The notes below the pieces were generated by a model. That model had not been told where the DNA came from. It did not search any database and saw nothing but the letters and a program-made list of their open reading frames with translations. Shown here one piece after another: positions 33,910 through 45,200 of a DNA stretch of 64,000 nt. Within the stretch, counting starts at the first letter, position 1, and each line of letters opens with the position of its first letter. The stretch comes from Citrobacter amalonaticus Y19 (lineage in GTDB: Bacteria > Pseudomonadota > Gammaproteobacteria > Enterobacterales > Enterobacteriaceae), in contig NZ_CP011132.1 in assembly GCF_000981805.1 (NCBI RefSeq), positions 3,286,001 through 3,350,000 on the forward strand, written 5' to 3'. Made by a program: the position numbers and the translations under genes.

Positions 33910-35727
33910 TCATTTAAACAACGTCGACAGCCCGCTGCGACGTTCGGTTCGGGTGGCAACCGCACTGGCAAGAATGCGTTCATCGGCATATAACGACAGG
34001 CGGCGACGGGCACGGGTGACAGCGGTATACACCAGTTCCCGTGTCACCACCGGCGTACGCTGTGTGGGTAATACCAGCGCGGCATGCTCGAACTCCGAGC
34101 CCTGCGATTTGTGCACCGTCATTGCCCAGGTGGTTTCATGTTCCGGCAAGCGACTGGGCTGCACAGATTTAATGCTGCCATCCGGCATTGCAAACCAGAC
34201 CCGTAATCCTTGTCCACGATCGAGCGCCACACCGATATCGCCGTTAAACAATCCCAGCGCGCTGTCGTTGCGGGCAATCATTACGGGCCGCCCTTCATAC
34301 CAGCGGGAATGGGGCAGACGATGAATTTTACGCTTTTTCTGCATAGCCAGTTCGATGCGTTCATTCAGTCCGCTCACACCAAACGGTCCTTCGCGCAGCG
34401 CGCACAGCAGTTGGAACTCATTGAATGCCTGAATGATTAATGCAGGCTCCGCGCGCGTCTGAAGCAACTGCAGGTAGTGTCCGTAACCTGTCAGCGCGTC
34501 TTCAAGCATGGCGGTGTAATCTTCACTGCTCTCCAGCGTCCGTTTATCGATATCGCTAAAGCCCTGCTGGAAAACGCGGTTTATCGCAGCCTTATCGCCA
34601 CGGTTGATCGCCGCAGCCAGTTGTCCAATGCCGGAATCACTGCCAAAACGGTAGCTTTTTTGCAGCAGACAGAGACTGTCCCGCAGCATGGCGGCGTCAT
34701 TGCCCCTGCCTGCCGGAACGGGCATTCCCGTCAGACGAGTCAGCTGCTGTGCCCGTTCTGGGGTATAGCCCGCGTTCACCCAGGCGCAGATATCGCCCAG
34801 CACCGCCCCCGCCTCGACCGAGGCAAGCTGATCGCGATCGCCGAGGAAAATGACGCGCCCGTGCGGCGGCAATGCATCTATCAGTCGCGACATCATCGGC
34901 AGGTCAATCATCGACGCCTCATCCACCACCAGCACATCCAGATGCAACGGGTTGCCTGCGTGATGGCGTAAGCGCTGACTGCCCGGCTGCGCGCCCAACA
35001 GTCGGTGTAAGGTGCTGGCCTCATCCGGGATGCGTTTCTTTTGTTCATCCGTCAGCGGCAACTGCCGTAGCGCCTTGCCTAAAGACTCTGTCAGACGCGC
35101 GGCGGCTTTACCCGTCGGTGCCGCCAGACGAATACGGCAACGCTCGCCTTCCGCCATCTGGATCAGCGCCGCCAGCAGTTTCGCCACGGTCGTCGTTTTC
35201 CCGGTCCCCGGTCCGCCGGAAATCACCGAAATGCGGCGGGTCAGCGCCACCGCGGCGGCAACTTTTTGCCAGTTGATTTCGTTTGTCGTCGGGAACAGCG
35301 CTTCCAGCGTTTGCGTCAGCAAGACTTCATCCACCGCGATGGGTTGATTCACCTCGCTAAAGAAACGGGCGACCGTGCGTTCGTTGCGCCACATCCGGTT
35401 CAGATACAGTCGATCGCCGTGGAGGATCATCGGCGATGGCCGCTCACCACGACTGACGGCATCCGATGCGAGCAGACATTCCGCCCAGTCCGCCGGTGCG
35501 CCTGACTCACTCAGCCAGGCTGCCAGCAGAGGCGGCAGATCGGCATGCATCGCCAGTCGGGCGAGCGGTAAACAGATGTGCCCTTCTCCGGCGTCCCGAC
35601 TGAGTAACGCCGCTGCCAGCGTCACCGCAGGTTCATGTTCGCCGGTCACCGCCAGCGCAAATTGCGCATCCAGAGGGCGCAGTTGCTTCTGCTCTACGGC
35701 CTCAAGTAATCGCTTTTGTAGCGTCAC
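33910..35727 (-). CDS. recD: RecBCD enzyme alpha subunit RecD
   Basis: 5'-3' superfamily 1B helicase, the fast motor of the RecBCD double-strand-break repair nuclease. 605 residues (E. coli 608), start GTG at 35727 inside the recB stop (GTGA overlap). Walker A GGPGTGKTTT near residue 170, Walker B VVDEASMI, and helicase motif VI VYTAVTRARRRLSLY are intact. Last gene of the recC-ptrA-recB-recD cluster. Confidence 0.96.
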   Translation of the reverse strand: MTLQKRLLEAVEQKQLRPLDAQFALAVTGEHEPAVTLAAALLSRDAGEGHICLPLARLAMHADLPPLLAAWLSESGAPADWAECLLASDAVSRGERPSPMILHGDRLYLNRMWRNERTVARFFSEVNQPIAVDEVLLTQTLEALFPTTNEINWQKVAAAVALTRRISVISGGPGTGKTTTVAKLLAALIQMAEGERCRIRLAAPTGKAAARLTESLGKALRQLPLTDEQKKRIPDEASTLHRLLGAQPGSQRLRHHAGNPLHLDVLVVDEASMIDLPMMSRLIDALPPHGRVIFLGDRDQLASVEAGAVLGDICAWVNAGYTPERAQQLTRLTGMPVPAGRGNDAAMLRDSLCLLQKSYRFGSDSGIGQLAAAINRGDKAAINRVFQQGFSDIDKRTLESSEDYTAMLEDALTGYGHYLQLLQTRAEPALIIQAFNEFQLLCALREGPFGVSGLNERIELAMQKKRKIHRLPHSRWYEGRPVMIARNDSALGLFNGDIGVALDRGQGLRVWFAMPDGSIKSVQPSRLPEHETTWAMTVHKSQGSEFEHAALVLPTQRTPVVTRELVYTAVTRARRRLSLYADERILASAVATRTERRSGLSTLFK

Positions 35728-38700
35728 GATGCCTCCTCCAGTGCCACGCCGGCAAACATCTCGTCCATCCGGGCAACCAGTTCCTCAGACGGGCGGGTGG
35801 TGTAAATTCCCTGCTGCGGCTGTTCGCGGTCCACACCGCGCAGGAACAGATAAATCACGCCGCCAAAATGGCGCTCGTAGTCGTAATCCGCGATGCGATG
35901 GCGCAAATACCGGTGCAGCGCGAGGGTATAGAGCTGATACTGCAAATCATAGCGATGCGCCTGCATGGCCGTCGCCATCGCCTGTGGGGTGTAAGCCGAG
36001 CTGTTTTCACCCAGCCAGTTCGATTTGTAATCCAGCAGGTAATAGCGTCCGTTGTGACGAAACACCAGATCGATAAAGCCCTTCAGCATCCCGCGAACCT
36101 GGGCGAACTCCAGCGGCGGACAGCCTGCTGAGAGCGGGTCATACTGGCGGATCAGCGCATCCAGTTTTTCTGCGATAAGCGGTTGACTAATGGGCAGATA
36201 AAACTCCATCTCGACCTGTTTTTCACGCGCAGAAAGCTGGCTCAGACTGATGCCGGTCTCATTAAGCGGCGCATGAAGAATGGCCGTCACCCACGCGGTG
36301 ATGACCGGTTCCCAACTGGCGTCATAGCCGCCAAGTGTGAGTTTTTCCTGCACCCAGGCAGCCTCTACCGGTTGGGTAAAATCGAGATCTTCAAACAGGC
36401 TGTGTAAAAACGTCCCCGGCGACGCGCCACGCGGAAACTGGTGCGGCGTCAGTTCCGGCTCTTCAACTACCTCACCGACGCCTGTCGCATCGATGTCCAG
36501 TCGCGGCATGAGATCCTGAGCAATACCGTGACCACGCTGTTGCAGGCCAGAATAACTGGTCACCCGCCAGCTATCGCCCGGCGTTCGTTGTAGCCGTCGG
36601 GCATTCAGTGCTGCCCCGCTCGCAGCGGCAATGGGCAACGGTTCCATGCTGGCCGCTTCCGGGATACGACAGACGATGTTCTCATCGCAAACTGCGTCTA
36701 TCGCCGCACGCAGTCCGGCGGCGTCCATTGGTTCGCCTTTTTGCAGCAGACGCCCCAGCGCGCTCTGATGCACATCGGTATCGCCCTTTTTATCACCCCG
36801 ACGACGAACCAGAGGTGCGACGCCCAGACTACAGTGCCAGACTGAACGGGTCAGCGCCACGTACAGTAAACGCAGATCCTCCGCCAGCCGTTCGGCTTCC
36901 GCCAGCGCCACGCTTTCGTCCGAGTCGCTCAGATCCAGTACCGCTTCAAACGAGCTGCGGTCGTGATAAAACGCCTGATCCTGAACGCGGAAATGCGTGA
37001 TAAACGGCAGCCAGACCAGCGGATACTCCAGCCCTTTTGACTTGTGGATGGTGACTATCTGCACCAGATGGCTATCGCTTTCCAGACGCATTTGCTGGCT
37101 GGAGGCGTTGCTGTCGGGCTCAAGAATATGCTGCGAAAGCCAGCGTACCAGCGCATGCTCGCTTTCCAGTTGCGAAGCCGCCTCCTGCAACAACTCGCTG
37201 ATGTGCAAAATATCGGTCAGGCGACGTTCGCCGCCCGCCGTTGCCAGCAGGTTTTCCGCGATCTGTCGCGCCGACATCAGCGCGCGCAACATTGGCATCA
37301 CGCCTCGTTTCTGCCAAATCTGGCGGTAGCCGACAAACTCTTCGACTACCTGATCCCAGGCATTTTCATTGTCGTTGAGCAGGTCAATATCGCGCGCGTT
37401 CAACCCCATCATGGAGGTCGCCAGTGCGCTACGTAGCGTATTTTCCTTCTCTGGTGCCATCACCGCCTGTAGCACCCAGAGCATCTCCTGCGCTTCCAGC
37501 GTTTCAAACACGCTGTCGCGGTTGGAAAGATACACGGACGGAATCGCCAGTTGTGTCAGGGCATCGCGCACCAGCGCCGCTTCCTGGCGGCTACGCACCA
37601 GCACGCTGATATCCGCCGCGCTCACCGGACGCGCGTCGTGACCGCGAATAAGCATTGCCTCTCCGCTCAGCCCGGCCTTCAGCCAGTCGCGGATCTGCGC
37701 GGCGCACACCTGCGCCATATAGCTTTGGTAATCCCCTATCCCACAGCTTTCCCCTTCCATCAGCCACATCGTCATCGCGGGCTGAGTTTCGCCATGAAAT
37801 TCAAAACGCAGCGACTGATTTTTATCGGCGTATTTCACCGGCTGGAACGGGATCTCGCGGAACATAAAGGCATCGTCCATCAGGCTGAACAGTCTGTTGA
37901 CGCTGTTCACCATACCCGGCGCGGAACGCCAGTTGGTATCGAGGGTATAGTGCGCACTGACCTCACTACGAGCCTTCATATAGGTAAAAATATCCGCGCC
38001 GCGAAACGCATAAATCGCCTGCTTCGGGTCGCCTATCAGCAACAGCGCGGTGTCTGGCTGATGCTGCCAGATGCGACGGAAAATACGGTATTGCTGCGGA
38101 TCGGTATCCTGGAACTCATCGATCATCGCCACCGGGAAGCGGGTTCGAATCGCCGCCGCCAGCGCCTCGCCGCTTTCACTGCGCAGCGCACCATCCAGTC
38201 GGCTGAGCATATCGTCAAATCCCAGCTCACCCCGGCGACGTTTTTCTTTCGCCACCGTCTCACGGATCTCCGCCAGCGCACGGGTGATCACCAGATCTCT
38301 GAGGGTCAGAGGTTCCGCCAGCAGTTCATCTATCGCGACAAACAGCGGATGCTGCGGCACTGCGCCACCTTCTTTAGTACGATCCTCAAGAAAGCGCTGA
38401 GAGAACTTCTCCAGCGCCTCGGGCAACTGGTAGCTTTGCGTCCCGGACTGAGCCCAGGCGCTGATCTTCTCGATCCATTTGCCCTGGTTGCCACGGTTAA
38501 ATTTACGCCGGTCGATGCCGGAGGCTTCCATCAATCCTTCAAGCTCCCCCACCGCATCGCACCACTGCTGCTTAAGCGCGTTGATTCGCTGCACGATCTG
38601 TTGATGGCGGGACGCCAGCGTTTCGTCATCCGGCGGCGGCGCTTTGATAACCGGTGCTTCCCCTTGCAGGTAGCGGTTAATATCTGCCAGCAACGCCTGC

Positions 38701-39269
38701 GGTCCTTTCCACGTTTCAAACACCACCTGGGCAATTTCACGCGGTAAGGGGTAACAGTGGCGACGCCAGAAATCCGCACAGGCCTGGTAGCGCAGCAGAG
38801 ATTCATCTTCGATCAACTGTTGCTCAAACAACATGCCGGATTCGAAGGCATTCAGACTCAGCATGCGCTGGCAAAAACCGTGAATGGTGAACACCGCCGC
38901 CTCATCCATCTGTCTCTCGGCGAGCAGCAGCCACTGAGCCGCCTGTTTTTTATCGTCGATTTCGTCCAGCAGACGGGCATAAAGGGGATTGTCGGTTGAT
39001 TCACGCAGACAGGCTACCCGCAGCTCATGAATATTACTGCGGATGCGACCGCGCAACTCGTCGGTGGCGGCCTCGGTAAAGGTCACCACCAGCAGTTCTT
39101 CAACGGTCAGGGGACGGGAAAAGGCAGTGGAACCGCCAAGTCCGAGTAGCAGACGCAGATAGAGCGCCGCGATAGTAAAGGTTTTGCCGGTGCCCGCAGA
39201 GGCTTCAATCAGGCGCTCGCCCGTAAGGGGCAAGCGCAGGGGATCAAGGGACTCAGCGACATCATTCAT
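35724..39269 (-). CDS. recB: RecBCD enzyme beta subunit RecB
   Basis: 3'-5' helicase and the only nuclease of RecBCD; also loads RecA after Chi. 1181 residues: N-terminal UvrD-like helicase with Walker A EASAGTGKTFT near residue 23 and DEFQDTDPQQYRIF, and a C-terminal nuclease domain with YYLLDYKSNWLG (Asp-x-Lys active site near 1080). Overlaps ptrA by 8 bp and recD by 4 bp. Length normal (E. coli 1180). Confidence 0.97.
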   Translation of the reverse strand: MNDVAESLDPLRLPLTGERLIEASAGTGKTFTIAALYLRLLLGLGGSTAFSRPLTVEELLVVTFTEAATDELRGRIRSNIHELRVACLRESTDNPLYARLLDEIDDKKQAAQWLLLAERQMDEAAVFTIHGFCQRMLSLNAFESGMLFEQQLIEDESLLRYQACADFWRRHCYPLPREIAQVVFETWKGPQALLADINRYLQGEAPVIKAPPPDDETLASRHQQIVQRINALKQQWCDAVGELEGLMEASGIDRRKFNRGNQGKWIEKISAWAQSGTQSYQLPEALEKFSQRFLEDRTKEGGAVPQHPLFVAIDELLAEPLTLRDLVITRALAEIRETVAKEKRRRGELGFDDMLSRLDGALRSESGEALAAAIRTRFPVAMIDEFQDTDPQQYRIFRRIWQHQPDTALLLIGDPKQAIYAFRGADIFTYMKARSEVSAHYTLDTNWRSAPGMVNSVNRLFSLMDDAFMFREIPFQPVKYADKNQSLRFEFHGETQPAMTMWLMEGESCGIGDYQSYMAQVCAAQIRDWLKAGLSGEAMLIRGHDARPVSAADISVLVRSRQEAALVRDALTQLAIPSVYLSNRDSVFETLEAQEMLWVLQAVMAPEKENTLRSALATSMMGLNARDIDLLNDNENAWDQVVEEFVGYRQIWQKRGVMPMLRALMSARQIAENLLATAGGERRLTDILHISELLQEAASQLESEHALVRWLSQHILEPDSNASSQQMRLESDSHLVQIVTIHKSKGLEYPLVWLPFITHFRVQDQAFYHDRSSFEAVLDLSDSDESVALAEAERLAEDLRLLYVALTRSVWHCSLGVAPLVRRRGDKKGDTDVHQSALGRLLQKGEPMDAAGLRAAIDAVCDENIVCRIPEAASMEPLPIAAASGAALNARRLQRTPGDSWRVTSYSGLQQRGHGIAQDLMPRLDIDATGVGEVVEEPELTPHQFPRGASPGTFLHSLFEDLDFTQPVEAAWVQEKLTLGGYDASWEPVITAWVTAILHAPLNETGISLSQLSAREKQVEMEFYLPISQPLIAEKLDALIRQYDPLSAGCPPLEFAQVRGMLKGFIDLVFRHNGRYYLLDYKSNWLGENSSAYTPQAMATAMQAHRYDLQYQLYTLALHRYLRHRIADYDYERHFGGVIYLFLRGVDREQPQQGIYTTRPSEELVARMDEMFAGVALEEAS

Positions 39270-42150
39270 TCTGTTCTCTCACCAGGGGCAAAGTTTGCTG
39301 CAACGCGCTGACGTTGTCCCACACTTTCCAGCCTTCCGGGTGCACATAGTGCGGCTTCCCGTTTTGACCGCCGGAAATCTGCGACAGTACCGCCATGCCT
39401 TGCGGCTCTACCACCGCCTGATGGAAGAAATCAGCAAGTTTTTGCGGCGTCAGCTGTTTTATCTGAGCCACAATTTTATCACGTGAATCGAAGCGCATAT
39501 TGCCACGATCGAAATCTTTGCTTAATTTCGATGCCTCTTCGCCCAGCGTTTGCGGTGCCTGCAACATCTGCGCGACAACAGCCTGTTTAATCTGAGCGAA
39601 CTCTTCCGGTTTCATCGACCGCAATTTCTCCTCCGCCGTGGGGAAAAATGCCTTGTAGCGATCCCAGAGATATGACGGCTGTTTATCGCTGCTTTGCAGC
39701 AGGAAGCCCATCCCCCACTGGCGTCCGACGCTCATCGGGAAGGCAAACACCGCATATCCTAACTGCTCTTCCGTACGCAGTTGATTGTAGAACCACGGTT
39801 GAACAATCTGGCCCAGCATGGCGCTGTAGGCCGAGCTGGCATACTCATCATAGCCGGTGGGGACAAAGACCGCCGCCAGCGCGGAGTCGGTGCTGCTGCC
39901 CGCTTTTTCAAAAATGACCGACTGCTTCTTATCCACCAACACATCTTTGTTACGACACCATTCAGAACCGTTCGCGCCAAGCTGCTTCTGGATATCCCGC
40001 GCCATCGTCATGACCTGCGCTTCGCTCATGTTGCCAATTGCCAGGAACTCCGGGCGGGCACCCGATTTTAACGCTTCACGGTAGGCCATCACCTCTTTCA
40101 GGGTGATCGACGGCAGCAGCGCGCGCCGCTCATCGCGGGAGAAATAGGGCACCTGAGAGATCATCTGCACCGGCATAATCGCCTGCTCGTAAGCTTTCCC
40201 TTTTTCTGCGGAATCCATCATCTGGCTATACCAGGATTTCGCCTGCTCAAGCTGCTCGTCGGTGGCGGTGTAGCTGAAATAGCCTTCAAGCAATGCCTGG
40301 AAAAGCTGCGGCAGACGCTGCGTGTAGCCGTCAGCATTGAGCATTAAGCCATTGTTGGCGTTGGTTGAAAAACCAATGCCGCCCACTGCCGCCTGATTAC
40401 TTAACTGGTCGAGCGCAATCCCCGCCAGATAGTCGTTCAGCGCAAACATGACCTGGTTTTTGGCGCTGTCCATCGCCTGCGGATTACGCAGGATGACGCT
40501 CACGTCTGCCTTTGGCTCGCTGGCAAAATGCTGGCTCGGGGTGTACACCACGCGCAGATCAGGCTCATCCACAATCAGCGCCGGACGGTCATATTTCTTT
40601 TCCGGTTTAATCAGTGTGAAATCGTCAGGAATATAGGGGTTTAGTTCCGGCAGCGACAGCGCAATACCCTGCGCTTTTATCTGCCAGTCGCTAAAGGTCT
40701 GCTCGCTGATTTTATTGACCTGATAAGGGGCATCAACAAAGTAAGCGGTCTTGTTGTGCGGCTCTTTCGAACTGATGTACCAGATACGCGCATTTTGCGG
40801 CGTCATCATCTCCAGACGCGCCTGAATGGCTTTCGCATCGTATTGATCGGCGATGTTCACCGCATCCAGCGTATGCGCCACCGGCACGCGGATCATGGTA
40901 TCCGCCAGCCACTCGACGTAGTCCATATCACGGGTGATCGACGGGTAACGGAAGTCGAGATCAAGCACATGCGACAGCTCGTCAAAGTAGCGTTTATCCA
41001 CGCCCTTATCACGTAACAGATTGAGATAGCTGAAAATAGCCGCAACCACCTCTTCGCGGTTCGCCAGGCCTTTATCGGTCAGCGTGGCGGAAATGGCTAA
41101 CACACCGCTGTTGCCGTTGACTACCGGATCGGAATCCGCGCGAATGCCTTCCACCAGCCCTTGTTTTTGCAGCCAGTCAGAAAGCGTACCCGGACTACGG
41201 TTGCCAATCAGATACGTGATCAGCTCGTCGGTTTTACTGCGAAACTGGGCGCTGTTGTTGTCAATTCGGAACTCAACGCGCAGCACTTTACGCGGCAGCG
41301 CAGGAACGTAATGAATGATGACGCCCTTCTGCGCATCAGTGACAACCGGCACGGTAATTTCCGGCTTTTCGATATTCTTGTTTGGCACCCGCCCGAAGGT
41401 CTCTGCAGCAATCTTTGCCAGTTCCGGCAAAGGCTTATTGCTGTAGATAACCGCTTTCATCAGGTTGGCGGAGTAATACGTGCTGTGAAAATCGCGTAAC
41501 GCCTGCTGCACCGGGTTACCCGGTTTGTCGCTTAAGGTTTCCAGATTACCGCCGGAAAAACGTGAGCCAGGGTGCGCCGGGTTGATAGTTTCCGCACTCA
41601 CCTGCGCCATCCGCATCCCGTCACGGGTGCGCGCCATCGTCAGCTCAGCGTTTACCGCGTTGCGCTCGCGATCGGCATATTTTTTATCCAGCAGCGGTTC
41701 GGCAATGGCATCGGCCAGGCGATCAACAGCACCGGTAAGCGCGTCGTTCTCCACTTCCAGATAGAACGCCGTACGGTACGGCGCAGTACTGGCATTGTGG
41801 CTGCCGCCGTGCAGTTTCAGGTATTCTGCCAGACTGTCGGCCTGCGGGTATTTTTTCGACCCCATCAGACACATATGTTCAAGGTAATGCGCCAGTCCCT
41901 GATGCGCGTCCGGATCTTCCAGCGACCCCACGGGTACCACCAGCGCAGAAAGCGATTTCACCGCCTGCGGGTCGGATACCAGTAATACCACCATGCCATT
42001 ATCCAGGCGAATAGCCTGATACTGGCGGGTATCTTTGTCGCTTTTACGGATGGTTTCCGCAAGGGGTTGCCAACCGGTGTCTGCCTGACTTAAGGGCGCC
42101 CAAAAGGCGACCAACAACAGTAACGCTTTGAACCAGGTGCTGCGGGGCAT
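39262..42150 (-). CDS. ptrA: Protease III (pitrilysin) PtrA
   Basis: Periplasmic zinc insulinase-type peptidase. 962 residues as in E. coli; signal peptide in the first 23 residues ending near SQA. Inverted zinc motif HxxEH at 88-92 (HYLEHMC) in the first of four related domains. Lies between recC and recB; the 113-bp gap after recC suggests its own promoter as well, while its end overlaps recB by 8 bp. No functional link to recombination is known despite the conserved position. Confidence 0.97.
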   Translation of the reverse strand: MPRSTWFKALLLLVAFWAPLSQADTGWQPLAETIRKSDKDTRQYQAIRLDNGMVVLLVSDPQAVKSLSALVVPVGSLEDPDAHQGLAHYLEHMCLMGSKKYPQADSLAEYLKLHGGSHNASTAPYRTAFYLEVENDALTGAVDRLADAIAEPLLDKKYADRERNAVNAELTMARTRDGMRMAQVSAETINPAHPGSRFSGGNLETLSDKPGNPVQQALRDFHSTYYSANLMKAVIYSNKPLPELAKIAAETFGRVPNKNIEKPEITVPVVTDAQKGVIIHYVPALPRKVLRVEFRIDNNSAQFRSKTDELITYLIGNRSPGTLSDWLQKQGLVEGIRADSDPVVNGNSGVLAISATLTDKGLANREEVVAAIFSYLNLLRDKGVDKRYFDELSHVLDLDFRYPSITRDMDYVEWLADTMIRVPVAHTLDAVNIADQYDAKAIQARLEMMTPQNARIWYISSKEPHNKTAYFVDAPYQVNKISEQTFSDWQIKAQGIALSLPELNPYIPDDFTLIKPEKKYDRPALIVDEPDLRVVYTPSQHFASEPKADVSVILRNPQAMDSAKNQVMFALNDYLAGIALDQLSNQAAVGGIGFSTNANNGLMLNADGYTQRLPQLFQALLEGYFSYTATDEQLEQAKSWYSQMMDSAEKGKAYEQAIMPVQMISQVPYFSRDERRALLPSITLKEVMAYREALKSGARPEFLAIGNMSEAQVMTMARDIQKQLGANGSEWCRNKDVLVDKKQSVIFEKAGSSTDSALAAVFVPTGYDEYASSAYSAMLGQIVQPWFYNQLRTEEQLGYAVFAFPMSVGRQWGMGFLLQSSDKQPSYLWDRYKAFFPTAEEKLRSMKPEEFAQIKQAVVAQMLQAPQTLGEEASKLSKDFDRGNMRFDSRDKIVAQIKQLTPQKLADFFHQAVVEPQGMAVLSQISGGQNGKPHYVHPEGWKVWDNVSALQQTLPLVREQNE

Positions 42151-42263
42151 TCAAGAACCTCATCATTAACTTTCTTTCTGCGCAAAGACGCATTGGATGC
42201 TTCTATGAGCAGGGCAACGCATCATAAAGGAAGCATCAAAATTGCGCAATTTTTATACAATCA

Positions 42264-45200
42264 TCACGACTGATTAAATCTGAAAAGCGGAAGCAGGTAA
42301 CGTTGTGACTGCAAAATAATGGACTCCAGGGTCTCTGAGTCCAGTTGCCGCCACAGGCGCTGATACCAGATATCTTCGCCTTCGCCACGCACGACCATGT
42401 TGCCTTCATAAGCCTGCATAAACTTCACGCGGGCTTTTTGTCGCGTATCATCGTCATCTAACATGGCATCATTTGCCGCGTCATAACAGGTTTTTATCCA
42501 CGCGCCGCCGCTTTCAGGTAGCACCAGCAGCGGTGCTGACATCCCTTCGCGATATCCGTCAATCAGTTGCGCCAGATAACCCAATGCCTGCTCTTGCTCC
42601 AGCGGTGGGAAACGCCACTCTCCGTCTTTTCGCAAAAACAGCCGACTTTCACCTTTTCCCCCGCAGGCACAATAGACAAGGTGTTCGAGCCAAAGTTGCA
42701 CGCCTTGTGAAATGCTGATCAGCGAAGGCCGCCAGCGCAGCAGACCATCTTCCTGCACCTGCGGCAGCCAACCGGTCAACTGTACGCCGTTGCAGTGCAG
42801 ATCGACCTCCAGGCTTTGGCCCGGCTGACGGCAGGCCACGACCCTGTCTGCCAGCGTCTGCATTTCCTGATGTTGAACTTCCCAGAGGATCTCGCCATAA
42901 GCCCCATACGGCAGATCCCCCGCCGCGCGGAAGCGACGGAACAGACGTTCGGCATCCTCCTGTTCGACCAGCGCATTCAGTAACTGCTGGTTGAGCTGAT
43001 AACGGGTCAGCCCTTCCAGGGTAAACGGTTCGGTATCCGGGATCTCACTCTCTTCGGAGCGGAAATTAACCTGCAAGCGCTGCTGGAAAAATGCCCGTAC
43101 AGGATGGGCCCAGAAGCGTTGCAGCGTTTCCAGACTCAGCATTTCTGGCATGTCAAAGGCTAACGGCTGCACAAAATCGCTATGGGCCTCTCCGCTGCGG
43201 CTTGCCGCCGGTAACCACTCGCTGGCGTAGCTCTGCTGCTCGCCGGGCAGGAAATTTTGCGCATCAAACGGCATACGGGTATGCAGTCGGGCGACATGCG
43301 CTTTGACCCGTTTCTCGCTCTCATCGCTGGTCAACGCTTCGTCACCCGGCAAATAGTGGCTTTGTCCAATGTAATCGAGCAGTTCCTGAACCAGCACGGA
43401 AGGGAAACGCTCGCTGTTATCCTGAATCGAGCGCCCGATGTAGCTGATGTAAAGCGACTGCTGGGCAGAAATTAAGGCTTCAAGGAACAGATAACGGTCG
43501 TCATCACGACGACTGCGATCCCCGCGCATTGGCTTCTGGCTCATGAGATCAAAACCGAGCGGCGCAAGCTGGCGCGGATAGACACCGTCGTTCATTCCCA
43601 ACAGGCAGACAACTTTGAAGGGAATAGAACGCATCGGCATCAGAGTACAGATGTTCACCGGCCCGGCTAAAAAACGCTGGCTGATCCGCTCCTGATCCAA
43701 CCGCTGCGCCAGTTCGTCACGCAGCAGCGACAGGGGGACCGCGTCATCATATTCAGCCTTCAATCCTTCATCGATCATCGCCTGCCACTGCTGCTCGATC
43801 AGCGTCATGGCCGCCTCGGTTTCAGTGTCAGGCAGGAAAAAGTCGTTGAGCATCTCACGACATACCGGCAGCCACTCTTCCAGCGGACGCGCCTGCGCCA
43901 GGCCACGACGCCAGAGATTAAGCTGCATCAGTAATGACGCCAGATGCCCCACCAGCTCGGCGATCAGTCCGCTGGATTCGTCGTAAGGCAGAACGGACTG
44001 CCACTCGCCCTGCGCACTTTCCATGGCATAGCCCAGCAGCATGCGCGTGAGGCCAAATTGCCATGTATGCTGCCCCGTTGCCGGAAGCTCCAGTTCCCGC
44101 ACGTTGTCATCATCAATTCCCCAGCGAATGCCCGACTCATTGACCCACAGCCGCAAATAGCGCAGCCCTTCTTCGTTGATATTGAAGCGCGCCGCCAGCA
44201 CCGGGACATCCAGCAGCGCCAGCACATCCTCAGAAACAAAGCGACTGTCAGGCAGTGACAGCAGGCTGATGAACGCCTGCAATACCGGATGCGACTGACG
44301 CGCCCGGCGGTCGGAAATGGCATAGGGCAGATAACGCTCTGCAGGGGCGCTGCCAAAAACCGCCTGAATAAACGGGCTATAACTGTCGATATCCGCCACC
44401 ATTACGATGATGTCGCGCGGGGTGAGCGTTGGATCCGCCTCCAGCATCGCCAACAGACGATCGTGGAGAACTTCAACTTCACGCTGCGGGCTATGACAGA
44501 TGTGGAAGGTGACGCTGGCGTCGTCCGGATCAAGGCGTCGCTTGTTGTCGCTGCGCGAATACTCTTCCAGGCTCACGCCCGCCACGGCGTGGTTTTCCAG
44601 CTCAAGGATATCGGCCTGAATGTTATGCAGCAGGTTATCCGGGGTTACGTCGACAAACGCATCGAGCTCCTGACTGTTTTCCAGTTCAGAGAGCAGATAA
44701 ATATAGTCGCGTCCCAGTTTCCCCCACGAGGCCAGCATCGGGTTACCGACATCCTGTTCGCCATCGCCGTTAAACAAACTTTCGGCATTCGAATTGTCAC
44801 GGAACAGCGGTAAATGACGATCTTCAAAACTATGTCGCCGTTGACGCGCCAGCAGCTTTGCCAGATACGCCGGATCTTTTATATCGCCCCAGTAGTAGCG
44901 GCAGGGATTGGTGAAGAGCAAATGAATGTCGATATGTTTGCCGAGCGCCTGCAATGCCTGTAGATACACGGGCGGCAACGCAGAGATCCCGCAGATAAAC
45001 ACACGGGAAGGGAGTCCTGGCGGGCAGGTGTCGGCGCTTTCCAGGGTCCGGATAAACCGTTGATAGAGATTGGCACGATGCCAGCGCGGCTGCCCCAACG
45101 CATCGGTGTATTCCACCAGCGCTTTCCACAGCGGTGCCTGCCAGCATTGCGCCTCGCCCAGCCCCTCGACTGTTCGTCCCGCTTCCCACTGGGTTAGCCA

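Noticed and set aside
37551..38747. 398-codon + strand frame inside recB
   Set aside because: Antisense of the recB coding sequence, no homology recognised; typical of GC-rich genes.
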